From assembly GCF_024213665.1 (NCBI RefSeq), contig NZ_JANAVP010000001.1, positions 350,363 to 414,362 of the forward strand: a DNA stretch of 64,000 bases, in the 5' to 3' direction. Numbering within the stretch: position 1 is the first letter of the stretch; each line of letters begins with the position of its first letter. The notes below the pieces were generated by a model, which saw only the letters and a program-made list of their open reading frames with translations, searched no databases and was not told the origin of the DNA. The DNA is from Streptomyces sp. A3M-1-3. GTDB taxonomy: Bacteria; Actinomycetota; Actinomycetes; Streptomycetales; Streptomycetaceae. This document shows, in pieces, positions 15,668 through 24,730 of the stretch. The position numbers and the translations under genes were made by a program.

Positions 15668-18600
15668 GTGCGGGGCTACGAACGCCAGGAGAGCCACCAG
15701 GCCGAGGCCGACCACCTCTCGCGGTTCGAGGCCGAGATGGACCGGCTGAAGACCGAGCGGGAGAAGGCCGTCCAGCACGCCGAGGACCTCGGCTACCAGG
15801 TCGAAGTGCTGCGCGCCAAGCTCCACGAGGCGCGTCGCAACCTGGCCTCCCGCCCTTCCTACGACGCGGCGGACATCGGCTACCAGGCCGAGCAGCTGCT
15901 CCGTAACGCCCAGATCCAGGCCGACCAGCTGCGCAACGACGCCGAGCGCGAGCTGCGCGACGTGCGGGCGCAGACCCAGCGGATCCTTCAGGAGCACGCC
16001 GAACACCAGGCCAGGCTCCAGGCCGAACTGCACGCAGAGGCGGTCAGCCGGCGCCAGCGCCTCGACCAGGAGCTGTCCGAGCGCCGGCAGACCGTCGAGG
16101 CGCACGTCAACGAGAACGTCGCCTGGGCCGAGACACTGCGGGCCCGTACCGAGTCGCAGGCCCGCCGCCTCCTCGACGAGTCCCGGACCGAGGCCGAGCA
16201 GGCCCTCGCCGCCGCCCGCGCCGAGGCCACCCGGCTCGCCGAGGAAGCCCGTCACCGCCTCGGCTCGGAGGCCGAGGCGGCCCGCGCCGAAGCCGAAGCC
16301 GTCCTGCTGCGCGCCCGCAAGGACGCCGAGCGCCTGCTGAACGCGGCCTCCACGCAGGCACAGGAGGCCACTGACCACGCCGAGCAGCTGCGCACCTCCA
16401 CGGTCAGCGAGTCGGACCAGGCCCGCCGGCAGGCCGCCGAGCTGAGCCGGTCCGCCGAGCAGCGGATCCAGGAGGCGGAGAGCGCACTGCGGGAGGCCCG
16501 CGCCGCGGCCGAGAAGGTACTCGCCGAGGCCAAGGAGTCCGCGGCCAAGCAGCTGACGTCGGCGGAGTCGGTCAACGAGCAGCGCACCCGTACCGCCAAG
16601 GCCGAGATCGCCCGGCTGGTCGGCGAGGCCACCACGGACGCCGAGGCAGTCAAGGCCGAGGCCGAGCAGGCCCTCGCCGACGCCCGCGCGCAGGCCGAGC
16701 GGCTGGTCGCGGAGGCCGGCGACAAGGCCCGTACGTCCGCCGCCGAGGACACTGCGGCACAGCTCGCCAAGGCCGCCCGTACCGCAGAAGAGGTGCTCAC
16801 CAAGGCGTCCGAGGACGCCAGGGCGACCACTCGCGCGGCCGGCGAGGAGGCCGAGCGGATCCGCCGCGAGGCCGAGGCCGAGGCGGACCGGCTGCGCGGC
16901 GAGGCGGCCGAGCAGGCCGACGAGCTCAAGGGCGCGGCCAAGGACGACACCAAGGAGTACCGGGCCAAGACGGTCGAGCTCCAGGAGGAGGCGCGCCGGC
17001 TGCGCGGCGAGGCCGAGCAGCTGCGCTCCGAGGCGGTCGCCGAGGGCGAGCGGATCCGCGGCGAGGCCCGCCGGGAGGCCGTCCAGCAGATCGAGGAGGC
17101 GGCGAAGACCGCCGAGGAGCTGCTGACCAAGGCGAAGGCCGACGCCGACGAACTGCGCAGCGGTGCGACCGCCGAGAGCGAGCGCGTCCGTACGGAGGCC
17201 ATCGAGCGGGCCACGAGCCTGCGCAAGCAGGCCGAGGAGACCCTGGAGCGCACCCGCGCCGAGGCCGACCGGCTGCGCGCCGAGGCCGAGGAGCAGGCGG
17301 AGCGCACCCGCGCCGAGGCGGAGGACGCCGCCCGCGAGCGCCGCGAGGAGACCGAGCGGGCCGTGGCCGCCCGCCAGGCCGAGGCCGCCGACGAGCTCAC
17401 CCGGCTGCACACCGAGGCCGAGCAGCGGGTCGAGACCGCCGAGCAGGCGCTGGGCGAGGCGCGTGGCGAGGCCGAGCGGATGCGCCGCGAAGCGGCCGAG
17501 GAGAGCGACCGGCTGCGCGCCGAGGCCGCGGAGCGCATCCGCACCCTCCAGGCGCAGGCCGAGGCGGAGGCGGAGCGGCTGCGTGACGAGGCCGCGGCCG
17601 ATGCCTCGCACTCGCGTGCCGAGGGCGAGTCCGTCGCGGTACGGCTGCGCAGCGAGGCGGCCGCCGAGGCGGAGCGGCTGCGTACCGAGGCCCAGGAGAC
17701 GGCCGACCGGGTGCGTTCGGAGGCGCGGACGGCCGCCGAGCGGCTGGCCACCGAGGCCGCCGAGACGCTGGCCGCCGCCCAGGAGGAGGCCGCGCGCCGC
17801 CGCCGCGAGGCGGAGGAGACGCTGCACGCGGCCCGTGAGGAGGCCGAGCAGGAGCGCGGCCAGGCCCGCGAGCAGAGCGAGGAGCTGCTGGCCTCCGCGC
17901 GCAACCGGGTGGCCGAGGCGCAGACCGAGGCGCAGCGGCTGGTCGAGGAGGCGGACAGCCGGGCGACCGAGCTGGTGGCCGCCGCCGAGCAGACCGCGCA
18001 GGCGGTACGGGACTCCGTGGCCGGCCTCCAGGACCAGGCCGAGCAGGAGATCGCCGGGCTGCGCAACACCGCCGAGCATGTGGCGGAGCGTACGAAGACC
18101 GAGGCGCAGGAGGAGGCGGACCGGGTCCGCGCCGACGCCTACGCCGAGCGCGAGCGCGCCAGTGAGGACGCGGGCCGTGTCCGGCGCGAGGCGCGGGAGG
18201 AGACGGACGCCGCCAAGGCCCTTGCCGAGCGCACCGTTTCGGAGGCGATCGCCGAGTCCGAGCGGCTGCGCGCGGACTCCTCGGAGCAGGCCCAGCGGAT
18301 GCGTACCGAGGCCTCCGACGCGCTGGCCGCGTCCGAGCGGGACGCCGCGCGGTCCCGCGCCGAGGCCCGCGAGGACGCCAACCGCATCCGTTCGGAAGCC
18401 GCGAGCCAGGCCGACCGGCTGGTCGACGAGGCGACGGCGGAGGCCGAGCGCCTCACCGCCGCGGCCGCCGCGGTCCTGGCCGACGCCGAGCGGGACGCCG
18501 CCGGCACGGTCGACGAGGCCCGCGCCGAGGGCGGCCGGCTCCGCGGTGACGCCGCCGAGCAGGCCGACCGGCTGATCGCCGAGGCCATCACCGAGGCCGA

Positions 18601-19633
18601 GCGGCTGGAGGCGGAGACCCGGGCCACGACCGAGCGCGCGATCGGCGAGGCCACCAACGAGGCGGAGCGGCTGCGCGCCGAGGCGGCCGAGACCGTGGGC
18701 TCCGCGCAGGAGCACGCCGCCCGGACCCGTTCCGAGTCCGAGCGGGTCAGGGCGGAGGCGGCTGCGGAGTCGGAGCGCCTGCGGTCCGAGGCGCGCGCCG
18801 AGGCCGAGCGCACGCTCGACGAGGCCCGGCAGGAGGCGAACAAGCGGCGCTCGGAAGCGGCCGAGCAGGTCGACCGGCTGGTCACCGAGGCCGCGTCGGA
18901 GGCCGAGAAGCTCACCTCCGACGCCCAGCAGGCGGCGCACGCCGTGGCAACCGCCGCGGAGGAGCAGGCAGACACGATGGTGGGCGCGGCCCGCCAGGAG
19001 GCGGTGCGGATCACCTCCGAGGCGACGGTCGAGGGCAACACCCTGGTGGAGAAGGCCCGGACGGACGCCGACGAGCTGCTGGTCGGTGCCCGTCGCGACG
19101 CCACCGCCATCCGGGAGCGGGCGGAGGAGCTGCGTACCCGTATCGAGGGTGAGATCGAGGAGCTGCACGGCCGCGCCCGCCGCGAGTCCGCGGAGCAGAT
19201 GAAGTCGGCGGGCGAGCGCGTCGACAAGTTGGTGAAGGCCGCCACCGAGCAGCAGGCGGAGGCGGAGGCGAAGGCCAAACAGCTGATCTCCGAGGCGAGC
19301 AGCGAGGCGAGCAAGGTCCGTATCGCCGCGGTGAAGAAGGCCGAGGCGCTGCTCAAGGAGGCCGGGCAGAAGAAGGCCGAGCTGGTACGGGAGGCCGAGC
19401 GGCTGCACCGCGAGGCGGAGGCCGAGGCGCAGCGCACGGTCGACGAGGGGAAGCGCGAACTCGATGTGCTGGTCCGCCGCCGCGAGGACATTCAGGCGGA
19501 GATTTCCCGTGTCCAGGACGTACTTGAGGCGTTGGAGTCATTCGAGACGCCTGCGGGGGGCACCAAGGACAGTGTCAAGGCAGGTGCGGCAGCAGGGTCA
19601 ACTCGTTCGAGTGGCAAGACATCCGAGGGCTAG
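15668..19633 (+). CDS. scy: Polarised-growth coiled-coil protein Scy
   Basis: A 1,321-residue protein that is coiled coil almost throughout. The start MRGYERQES at GTG 15668 matches the family; a TTG at 15638 with GGGAGAG ahead is an alternative. A short N-terminal segment with a DivIVA-like heptad (LSRFEAEMDRLKTEREKAVQHAEDLGYQVEVLRAKL) leads into hundreds of residues of Ala/Glu/Arg repeats (EAERLRAEA-type, long-period hendecads). Scy is known to organise the hyphal tip polarisome with DivIVA and FilP and to set new tip positions. FilP is encoded next. The DNA is highly repetitive, so assembly or copy-number errors are a risk here. Confidence 0.95.
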   Translation: MRGYERQESHQAEADHLSRFEAEMDRLKTEREKAVQHAEDLGYQVEVLRAKLHEARRNLASRPSYDAADIGYQAEQLLRNAQIQADQLRNDAERELRDVRAQTQRILQEHAEHQARLQAELHAEAVSRRQRLDQELSERRQTVEAHVNENVAWAETLRARTESQARRLLDESRTEAEQALAAARAEATRLAEEARHRLGSEAEAARAEAEAVLLRARKDAERLLNAASTQAQEATDHAEQLRTSTVSESDQARRQAAELSRSAEQRIQEAESALREARAAAEKVLAEAKESAAKQLTSAESVNEQRTRTAKAEIARLVGEATTDAEAVKAEAEQALADARAQAERLVAEAGDKARTSAAEDTAAQLAKAARTAEEVLTKASEDARATTRAAGEEAERIRREAEAEADRLRGEAAEQADELKGAAKDDTKEYRAKTVELQEEARRLRGEAEQLRSEAVAEGERIRGEARREAVQQIEEAAKTAEELLTKAKADADELRSGATAESERVRTEAIERATSLRKQAEETLERTRAEADRLRAEAEEQAERTRAEAEDAARERREETERAVAARQAEAADELTRLHTEAEQRVETAEQALGEARGEAERMRREAAEESDRLRAEAAERIRTLQAQAEAEAERLRDEAAADASHSRAEGESVAVRLRSEAAAEAERLRTEAQETADRVRSEARTAAERLATEAAETLAAAQEEAARRRREAEETLHAAREEAEQERGQAREQSEELLASARNRVAEAQTEAQRLVEEADSRATELVAAAEQTAQAVRDSVAGLQDQAEQEIAGLRNTAEHVAERTKTEAQEEADRVRADAYAERERASEDAGRVRREAREETDAAKALAERTVSEAIAESERLRADSSEQAQRMRTEASDALAASERDAARSRAEAREDANRIRSEAASQADRLVDEATAEAERLTAAAAAVLADAERDAAGTVDEARAEGGRLRGDAAEQADRLIAEAITEAERLEAETRATTERAIGEATNEAERLRAEAAETVGSAQEHAARTRSESERVRAEAAAESERLRSEARAEAERTLDEARQEANKRRSEAAEQVDRLVTEAASEAEKLTSDAQQAAHAVATAAEEQADTMVGAARQEAVRITSEATVEGNTLVEKARTDADELLVGARRDATAIRERAEELRTRIEGEIEELHGRARRESAEQMKSAGERVDKLVKAATEQQAEAEAKAKQLISEASSEASKVRIAAVKKAEALLKEAGQKKAELVREAERLHREAEAEAQRTVDEGKRELDVLVRRREDIQAEISRVQDVLEALESFETPAGGTKDSVKAGAAAGSTRSSGKTSEG

Positions 19634-19674
19634 CCATTGCCCGTTTCCTGTGCTCCGCAAACATTCAGCCTTAC

Positions 19675-19705
19675 GAGTGGCAAGCGCTCCGGCGGTTCGC
19701 CACTC
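19675..19705 (+). other. Inverted repeat between scy and filP
   Basis: GAGTGGC (19675-19681) pairs with GCCACTC (19699-19705) with a 17-base loop. The 11-mer CGAGTGGCAAG also occurs inside the end of scy (about 19610). TAGGAT at 19768-19773 is a possible filP -10. The hairpin may end scy transcripts or regulate filP. Confidence 0.4.
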
Positions 19706-19813
19706 AAAAGGAGTGTCATTCTCCAGATCAAACGGGCATTGGCTCGATGACACGCCGCTCCGGCCCCTAGGATTCCCCCTATCACCTCACCGGTCTCATT
19801 CGACAGGAACCCC

Positions 19814-20752
19814 ATGAGCGACACTTCCTCCCCCTTCGGCTTCGAGCTCGTGCGGCGTGGTTACGACCGCGGTCAGGTGGATGACCGCATTACCAAGCTC
19901 GTCGCCGACCGTGACAGCGCCCTGTCCCGTATCACCTCTCTGGAAAAGCGCATCGAGGAGCTGCACCTCGAGACGCAGAACGCCCAGGCCCAGGTCAACG
20001 ACGCCGAGCCGTCGTACGCCGGCCTCGGCGCGCGTGTCGAGAAGATCCTCCGGCTCGCCGAGGAGGAGGCCAAGGACCTGCGCGAGGAGGCCCGTCGGGC
20101 CGCCGAGCAGCACCGCGAGCTGGCCGAGTCGGCCGCCCAGCAGGTGCGCAACGACGCCGAGTCCTTCGCCGCCGAGCGCAAGGCGAAGGCCGAGGACGAG
20201 GGCGTCCGGATCGTCGAGAAGGCGAAGGGCGACGCGTCCACGCTGCGTACCGAGGCGCAGAAGGACGCCTCGTCCAAGCGCGAGGAGGCGGACGCGCTCT
20301 TCGAGGAGACCCGCGCCAAGGCCGCCCAGGCCGCCGCGGACTTCGAGACGAACCTCGCCAAGCGCCGCGAGCAGTCCGAGCGCGACCTGGCGTCCCGTCA
20401 GGCCAAGGCCGAGAAGCGGCTGGCCGAGATCGAGCACCGCGCCGAGCAGCTCCGTCTCGAGGCCGAGAAGCTGCGCACGGACGCCGAGCGCCGGGCCCGC
20501 CAGACGGTGGAGACCGCGCAGCGCCAGGCCGAGGACATCGTGGCCGACGCGAACGCCAAGGCCGACCGGATCCGCAGCGAATCCGAGCGCGAGCTGGCGG
20601 CGCTCACCAACCGCCGCGACTCCATCAACGCCCAGCTGACCAACGTCCGCGAGATGCTCGCGACGCTGACCGGTGCGGCGGTCGCGGCGGCCGGTTCCCC
20701 GGCGGACGACGAGCCGATCTCCCGCGGCGTCCCGGCGCAGCAGACCCGCTAG
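19814..20752 (+). CDS. filP: Intermediate-filament-like protein FilP
   Basis: A 312-residue coiled-coil protein, very close to the length I recall for FilP. It begins MSDTSSPFGFELVRRGYDRGQVDDRITKLVADRD, the DivIVA-type N-terminal motif that appears to mediate polar interactions, followed by a coiled coil from about residue 40 to 275 and a short Ala/Pro-rich tail. FilP forms cytoskeletal filaments giving rigidity to Streptomyces hyphae and interacts with DivIVA and Scy. The gene is separated from scy by 180 bases and followed by three consecutive hairpins. Confidence 0.95.
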   Translation: MSDTSSPFGFELVRRGYDRGQVDDRITKLVADRDSALSRITSLEKRIEELHLETQNAQAQVNDAEPSYAGLGARVEKILRLAEEEAKDLREEARRAAEQHRELAESAAQQVRNDAESFAAERKAKAEDEGVRIVEKAKGDASTLRTEAQKDASSKREEADALFEETRAKAAQAAADFETNLAKRREQSERDLASRQAKAEKRLAEIEHRAEQLRLEAEKLRTDAERRARQTVETAQRQAEDIVADANAKADRIRSESERELAALTNRRDSINAQLTNVREMLATLTGAAVAAAGSPADDEPISRGVPAQQTR

Positions 20753-20794
20753 GGACCGAATCCGGTGCGCTGGTTCCTGCGCACCGGGGTCCCT
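20751..20794 (+). terminator. filP terminator hairpin 1
   Basis: Starting at the filP stop codon, AGGGACC (20751-20757) pairs with GGTCCCT (20788-20794). Inside, CCGGTGCGC (20762-20770) pairs with GCGCACCGG (20779-20787) around an eight-base loop. Confidence 0.75.
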
Positions 20795-20811
20795 GCCCGC
20801 TTCGCGGCCTG

Positions 20812-20888
20812 GGGGGTGTCCGGCGGATCAGGGTCGGATAGGCCGCACCAGACGCCGCGGCCCCGGCCAAGATCCGCCGGACACCCCC
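20812..20888 (+). terminator. filP terminator hairpin 2
   Basis: A perfect 18-bp stem (20812-20829 with 20871-20888) with a 41-base, very G/C-rich loop. It has no T-run. It could work as a G/C-stem terminator or 3' stabiliser. Confidence 0.65.
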
Positions 20889-20893
20889 TGACT

Positions 20894-20927
20894 AAGCCCC
20901 CTGCCCCCTTCCGGCGGCGGGGGGCTT
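20894..20927 (+). terminator. filP terminator hairpin 3
   Basis: AAGCCCC (20894-20900) pairs with GGGGCTT (20921-20927) with further C/G pairing inside. Together with hairpins 1 and 2 it insulates filP from the ABC transporter operon. The remaining bases to 21083 should hold that operon's promoter; I see no clear consensus. Confidence 0.6.
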
Positions 20928-21083
20928 TGCGCACCCGCGGCCGTAAGCCGAAAGGATTCCCGCTCGGAATGATCAACAGGATTACGATCTTCGAAACCCG
21001 GTGCGAGAACGGAACCGTCAACGGCCGGATATCCTCCTAACCCTTATGGGGCGATGGCCGCCCCGCCTGGCGAGGGGCGGAGA

Positions 21084-22220
21084 ATGATCGAGGCAGTCGG
21101 CCTGACGAAGCGCTACGGCGCCAAGACGGCCGTGTACAACCTTTCCTTCCAGGTGCGGCCGGGGTCGGTCACCGGGTTCCTCGGCCCCAACGGCTCCGGC
21201 AAGTCCACCACCATGCGGATGATCCTGGGCCTGGACCAGCCCACCGCCGGCCATGTCACCATCGGCGGGCATCCCTTCCGCAAGCTTCCCAACGCGCCCC
21301 GCCAGGTCGGGGCCCTGCTGGACGCCAAGGCCGTGCACGGCGGCCGGCACGCCCGCAACCACCTGCTCTGCCTCGCGCAGCTGTCCGGCATCCCGGCCCG
21401 CCGGGTGGACGAGGTGCTGGGCGTGGTCGGCCTCCAGGACGTGGCCAGAAAGCGTTCCCAGGGCTTCTCCCTCGGCATGGGCCAGCGGCTCGGCATCGCC
21501 GCGGCGCTGCTCGGCGACCCGCAGGTGCTCCTCTTCGACGAGCCGGTCAACGGCCTCGACCCCGAGGGCATCCTCTGGGTCCGCAATCTGATGAAGCAGC
21601 TCGCCGCCGAGGGCCGTACCGTCTTCGTCTCCTCGCACCTGATGAGCGAGATGGCGCTGACGGCCGACCACCTGATCGTGATCGGCCGCGGCCAGCTGCT
21701 CGCCGACATGAGCGTCAAGGACTTCATCTCGCACAACTCCGCGGACTTCGCGCGGGTGCGGACCCCGCACACCGAACCGCAGCAGCGCGAGAAGCTGACG
21801 GCCGCGCTCACCGAGGCGGGCGGGCAGGTCATGTCCGAGCCCGACGGGGCGCTGCGCGTCACCGGACTGCCGCTGCCGCGGATCAGCGACGTGGCGCACG
21901 ACGCGGACGTACGGCTGTGGGAGCTCTCCCCGCACCAGGCCTCGCTCGAGGAGGCGTACATGCGTATGACGCAGGGCGCCGTCGACTACCGCTCGACCGA
22001 CGACCCGCGGGTCGGCCTCCAGCAGCCCGTCCCGCCCGGGTACGCCCCGCAGATGATGCCGCCGCCCGAGATGCCGCAGCAGGGCTGGTACGCACCGCCG
22101 CCCCCGCAGCCCGGCGGCCGGCCGTTCGCGATGCCCGCGCCGATGGCGCCGCCCGCGATGCCCGCGACGCCGGGCGAGAATCCGTACATGACCAAGAGTG
22201 ACAACGAGGACGCCCGATGA
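21084..22220 (+). CDS. ABC transporter ATP-binding protein
   Basis: A 378-residue protein from ATG 21084 (GGGGCGGAG just before; ATG 21054 is possible). The nucleotide-binding domain has Walker A FLGPNGSGKST, signature FSLGMGQRLGIA, Walker B VLLFDEPVNGLDPEG and the switch histidine in VSSHLMSE. This is the drug/antibiotic-exporter (DRA, CcmA-like) class. A C-terminal extension of about 75 residues is Pro/Met/Gln-rich low complexity (PPEMPQQGWYAPPPPQPGG), unusual for the class and of unknown purpose. The stop overlaps the permease start by four bases, so the two form one exporter. Confidence 0.93.
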   Translation: MIEAVGLTKRYGAKTAVYNLSFQVRPGSVTGFLGPNGSGKSTTMRMILGLDQPTAGHVTIGGHPFRKLPNAPRQVGALLDAKAVHGGRHARNHLLCLAQLSGIPARRVDEVLGVVGLQDVARKRSQGFSLGMGQRLGIAAALLGDPQVLLFDEPVNGLDPEGILWVRNLMKQLAAEGRTVFVSSHLMSEMALTADHLIVIGRGQLLADMSVKDFISHNSADFARVRTPHTEPQQREKLTAALTEAGGQVMSEPDGALRVTGLPLPRISDVAHDADVRLWELSPHQASLEEAYMRMTQGAVDYRSTDDPRVGLQQPVPPGYAPQMMPPPEMPQQGWYAPPPPQPGGRPFAMPAPMAPPAMPATPGENPYMTKSDNEDAR

Positions 22221-23050
22221 CGACCCCGTACCAGCAGCAGGCCCCGGCGGGGCCGGGCTACACCTCGCCGATCCCGGTGACGTCCGCCCACCTGGGTCAT
22301 GCGCTCGCCTCGGAGTGGACGAAGATCAAGTCGGTCCGCTCGACGATGTGGACGATCGGCATCCTGCTGTTCCTGGTGATCAGCATCGGGCTACTGGCCG
22401 CCCTTCAGACCAGTGACTCCGACTTCTCGGACACGCCGTACACCGTGCCCGCCCTCTTCGGGCTGCTGCTCGGCCAGATCTGTGTCATCACGCTCGGCGT
22501 GCTGGTCGTTTCGTCCGAGTACGGCACCGGAATGATCCGCACCACCTTCACCGCCTCGCCGCAGCGCTGGCGCGTGCTGGCCGCGAAGTTCATGGTCTTC
22601 TTCGTGCTCACCTTCGTCGTCACCGCGTTCGCGATCGCCTTCGTCGGCATCGTCACCGCGGCCGTGCACAGCGGACCCGAGGCCCGTGCGACCACGGGCT
22701 CGGAGTGGGCGAGGACCGTGCTCGGCGGCAGTCTGTACGTGACCCTGCTCGGCATGCTCGGCCTCGCCGTCGGCTCGATGCTGCGGCACTCGGCCGGTGC
22801 GATCACCACGATGCTGGGGGTGGTGCTGGTCCCGGCGATCATGCCCGCGTTCCTCTTCATCTGGGAGAGCACCCGCGCGGTGGCCGAGAGGGTCATGGAG
22901 TACAACGCCCCGAACTCACTGTCCGCGATCTTCACCCTCCCGATGACCGGCGACGAAGGCAACGGCATGAAGCAGCTCACACTGCTGGCCGTGATCACCG
23001 TCGTAGCGATGGCCGGATCGTTCGCCCTGCTGGAGAAGCGGGACGTCTAG
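22217..23050 (+). CDS. ABC-2 type transporter permease
   Basis: A 277-residue membrane protein with about six segments, including MWTIGILLFLVISIGLLAAL, LFGLLLGQICVITLGVLVV, FMVFFVLTFVVTAFAIAFVGIV and LTLLAVITVVAMAGSFALL. The cytoplasmic start ASEWTKIKSVRSTMW and the EYGTGMIRTTFTASPQRWRVLAAKF loop are hallmarks of actinobacterial ABC-2 permeases that pair with the preceding ATPase. The substrate is not predictable. The N-terminal 25 residues are Gln/Pro-rich, echoing the tail of the ATPase. Confidence 0.92.
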   Translation: MTTPYQQQAPAGPGYTSPIPVTSAHLGHALASEWTKIKSVRSTMWTIGILLFLVISIGLLAALQTSDSDFSDTPYTVPALFGLLLGQICVITLGVLVVSSEYGTGMIRTTFTASPQRWRVLAAKFMVFFVLTFVVTAFAIAFVGIVTAAVHSGPEARATTGSEWARTVLGGSLYVTLLGMLGLAVGSMLRHSAGAITTMLGVVLVPAIMPAFLFIWESTRAVAERVMEYNAPNSLSAIFTLPMTGDEGNGMKQLTLLAVITVVAMAGSFALLEKRDV

Positions 23051-23079
23051 GCCGTCCGGACCCGGCAGACCGGCCGGGC

Positions 23080-23415
23080 TCAGTACCTGGGCGCGTTACG
23101 GGACCGCTGCACCCGCGTGGTGCGGCGGTCCTTCGCGTTCCAGCAGGCCTTGTGCCAGTGCCGGCGGTCGTCCACCCCGCCGCCGTACTGCGGCCAGGCC
23201 ACCACATGCGGCACCCCGGAGGGGATCTCCTGGTCGCATCCGGGACAGCGGTAGCGCTTGCCGGCGGCACTTGCCCCGCTGACGTGGCGGACCAGCCACT
23301 CCTCGCCCTGCCAGTCCTCGGTGCGCTCCAGTCCGTAGCGGTCCCCCGCGCCGGCACCGGTGTCACGCTCGGTCGGATTCTCGCCGCCTCGGGGGCGGTT
23401 GCGGCGCGGTGACAC
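23080..23415 (-). CDS. Small conserved protein with a probable zinc-binding site
   Basis: A 111-residue protein from GTG 23415 (GAGGTATAC before it). The central part has YRCPGCDQEIPSGVPHVVAWP, then DDRRHWHKACW: two CxxC cysteines, histidines and a further cysteine that could form a zinc ribbon. The N-terminus is Arg/Gly-rich and the C-terminus basic (RRTTRVQRSRN), suggesting nucleic-acid contact. I recognise it as a widespread Streptomyces hypothetical but know no function. It is convergent with the ABC permease and divergent from the LLM oxidoreductase gene. Confidence 0.75.
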   Translation of the reverse strand: MSPRRNRPRGGENPTERDTGAGAGDRYGLERTEDWQGEEWLVRHVSGASAAGKRYRCPGCDQEIPSGVPHVVAWPQYGGGVDDRRHWHKACWNAKDRRTTRVQRSRNAPRY

Positions 23416-23537
23416 GTATACCTCACTCGGCGGGCGGTCCGGACGGTTTCACTCCAGCCTACGCGGAGCGTCCTCGGGTACGCGCATGGTGACGACGGGG
23501 GCCAGTGGCACCCTGAGGGACGATTCCCCGACAATCT

Positions 23538-23587
23538 CAATAACTTCCCTATTTGGCCGTGCCTTTGGCACGTGTCAGACGTTATTG
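23538..23587. promoter_or_regulatory. Nested inverted repeats upstream of the LLM oxidoreductase gene
   Basis: CAATAAC (23538-23544) pairs with GTTATTG (23581-23587). Inside, CGTGCC-TTT-GGCACG (23558-23572) forms a tight hairpin. The region is A/T-rich for this genome and lies between divergent genes, 45 bases before the LLM start. It may be an operator or a leader structure. Confidence 0.45.
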
Positions 23588-23631
23588 CCAGTGGGGGGAG
23601 TGCCGCGTCGGCCGCAAGGAGGCAGAAGGCG

Positions 23632-24666
23632 ATGCGCGTTGGAGCTTTTGTACTGGCCGCCCAGTTCCCGGGCCAGGGACAGGGGGAGGCACTGCACCGC
23701 GCGGTGCGGACCGCCGACCTGGCCGAGGAGTCAGGGCTGGATTCCGTATGGCTCGCCGAGCACCACTTCGTTCCGTACGGCGTATGTCCGTCCGCCGTGA
23801 CGCTGGCGGCGCTGCTGCTCGGCCGCACCCGGCGGATCCGGGTCGGTACGGCGGTGAGCGTGCTGCCGACCGCGCATCCCGTGGCGGTCGGCGAGCAGGC
23901 CGCACTGCTGCACCTCACGTCCGGCGGACGCTTCACGCTCGGCGTGGGGCGCGGCGGGCCATGGGTCGACCTGGAGGTCTTCGGCGCGGGCCTGGAGGCG
24001 TACGAGAGCGGCTTCCCGGAATCCCTCGACCTGCTGCTGCGCTGGCTGCGCGAACCCCGTGTCTCGGCTGGGGGGGAACGATTCGCCTTCCGCGAGGTGG
24101 CCGTCGTACCGCGTACGGACGAGCTGCTCGGCGGCGGGGCGCCCGGAGGGCCGGAAGTGATCGTCGCCTGCACGTCCCCGGCGAGTGTGCGGCTGGCCGC
24201 CGAGCGCGGGCTGCCGATGCTGCTGGGCATGCACTGCGGTGACGAGGAGAAGGCCGGCATGGTCGAACTCTGGCGCAAGTCGGCCCTCGCCGCCGGGCGT
24301 TCACCGGACGAGGTCGCCGCGGCGGGCCATGTCTCGGCCGGGGTGGCGCAGATCGCCGACCGTACCTCCGACGCGGCGGAGGCGCTCGTCAAGGCGATGC
24401 CGGGCTGGCTGAAGCAGGGGCTTGACGCCCATGTGACCCTCGACGGCCGGCACCGGCAGATGCGGGACCCCGTCGCCTACACGGAACTGCTCTGCCGACT
24501 GCATCCGGTGGGCACACCGCGGCTGGCCGCCGACCGGCTGGCGGCGACAGCGGAACGTACCGGCATCACGCGGTTCGCGCTGCTCGCCGAAGGATCCGGC
24601 GATCTCGCGGCCACGGAGGAGAACGTACGGCGTCTGGGCGCCGAGGTCCTGCCCCGCCTCGGCTGA
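23632..24666 (+). CDS. LLM class flavin-dependent oxidoreductase
   Basis: A 344-residue luciferase-like monooxygenase (TIM barrel, FMN or F420). ATG 23632 follows GGAGG...AAGG; an earlier ATG at 23572 lacks support. Typical blocks are AVRTADLAEESGLDSVWLAEHHF, TRRIRVGTAVSVLPTAHPVAVGEQAALLHLTSGGRFTLGVGRGG and GTPRLAADRLAATAERTGITRFAL. These enzymes oxidise small organic substrates with reduced flavin; the actual substrate cannot be told. It stands alone between a divergent small gene and a strong bidirectional terminator. Confidence 0.9.
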   Translation: MRVGAFVLAAQFPGQGQGEALHRAVRTADLAEESGLDSVWLAEHHFVPYGVCPSAVTLAALLLGRTRRIRVGTAVSVLPTAHPVAVGEQAALLHLTSGGRFTLGVGRGGPWVDLEVFGAGLEAYESGFPESLDLLLRWLREPRVSAGGERFAFREVAVVPRTDELLGGGAPGGPEVIVACTSPASVRLAAERGLPMLLGMHCGDEEKAGMVELWRKSALAAGRSPDEVAAAGHVSAGVAQIADRTSDAAEALVKAMPGWLKQGLDAHVTLDGRHRQMRDPVAYTELLCRLHPVGTPRLAADRLAATAERTGITRFALLAEGSGDLAATEENVRRLGAEVLPRLG

Positions 24667-24674
24667 CGCGGATT

Positions 24675-24730
24675 GCTGCCGCTCCGGTATCAGACACCTC
24701 CAGCGATACGGAGCGGCAGCGAAGGTCCTA
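24675..24730. terminator. Bidirectional terminator between convergent genes
   Basis: GCTGCCGCTCCG (24675-24686) pairs with CGGAGCGGCAGC (24719-24730), extended by TATC/GATA. It overlaps the stop of the leftward gene at 24728 and lies just after the LLM oxidoreductase stop, serving both. Confidence 0.8.

Noticed and set aside
15461..19408. Long open frame of 1,315 residues antisense to scy
   Set aside because: It is a by-product of the repetitive, G/C-biased scy codons; the Leu/Gly/Arg-rich translation has no ribosome site and the sense frame is a known protein.
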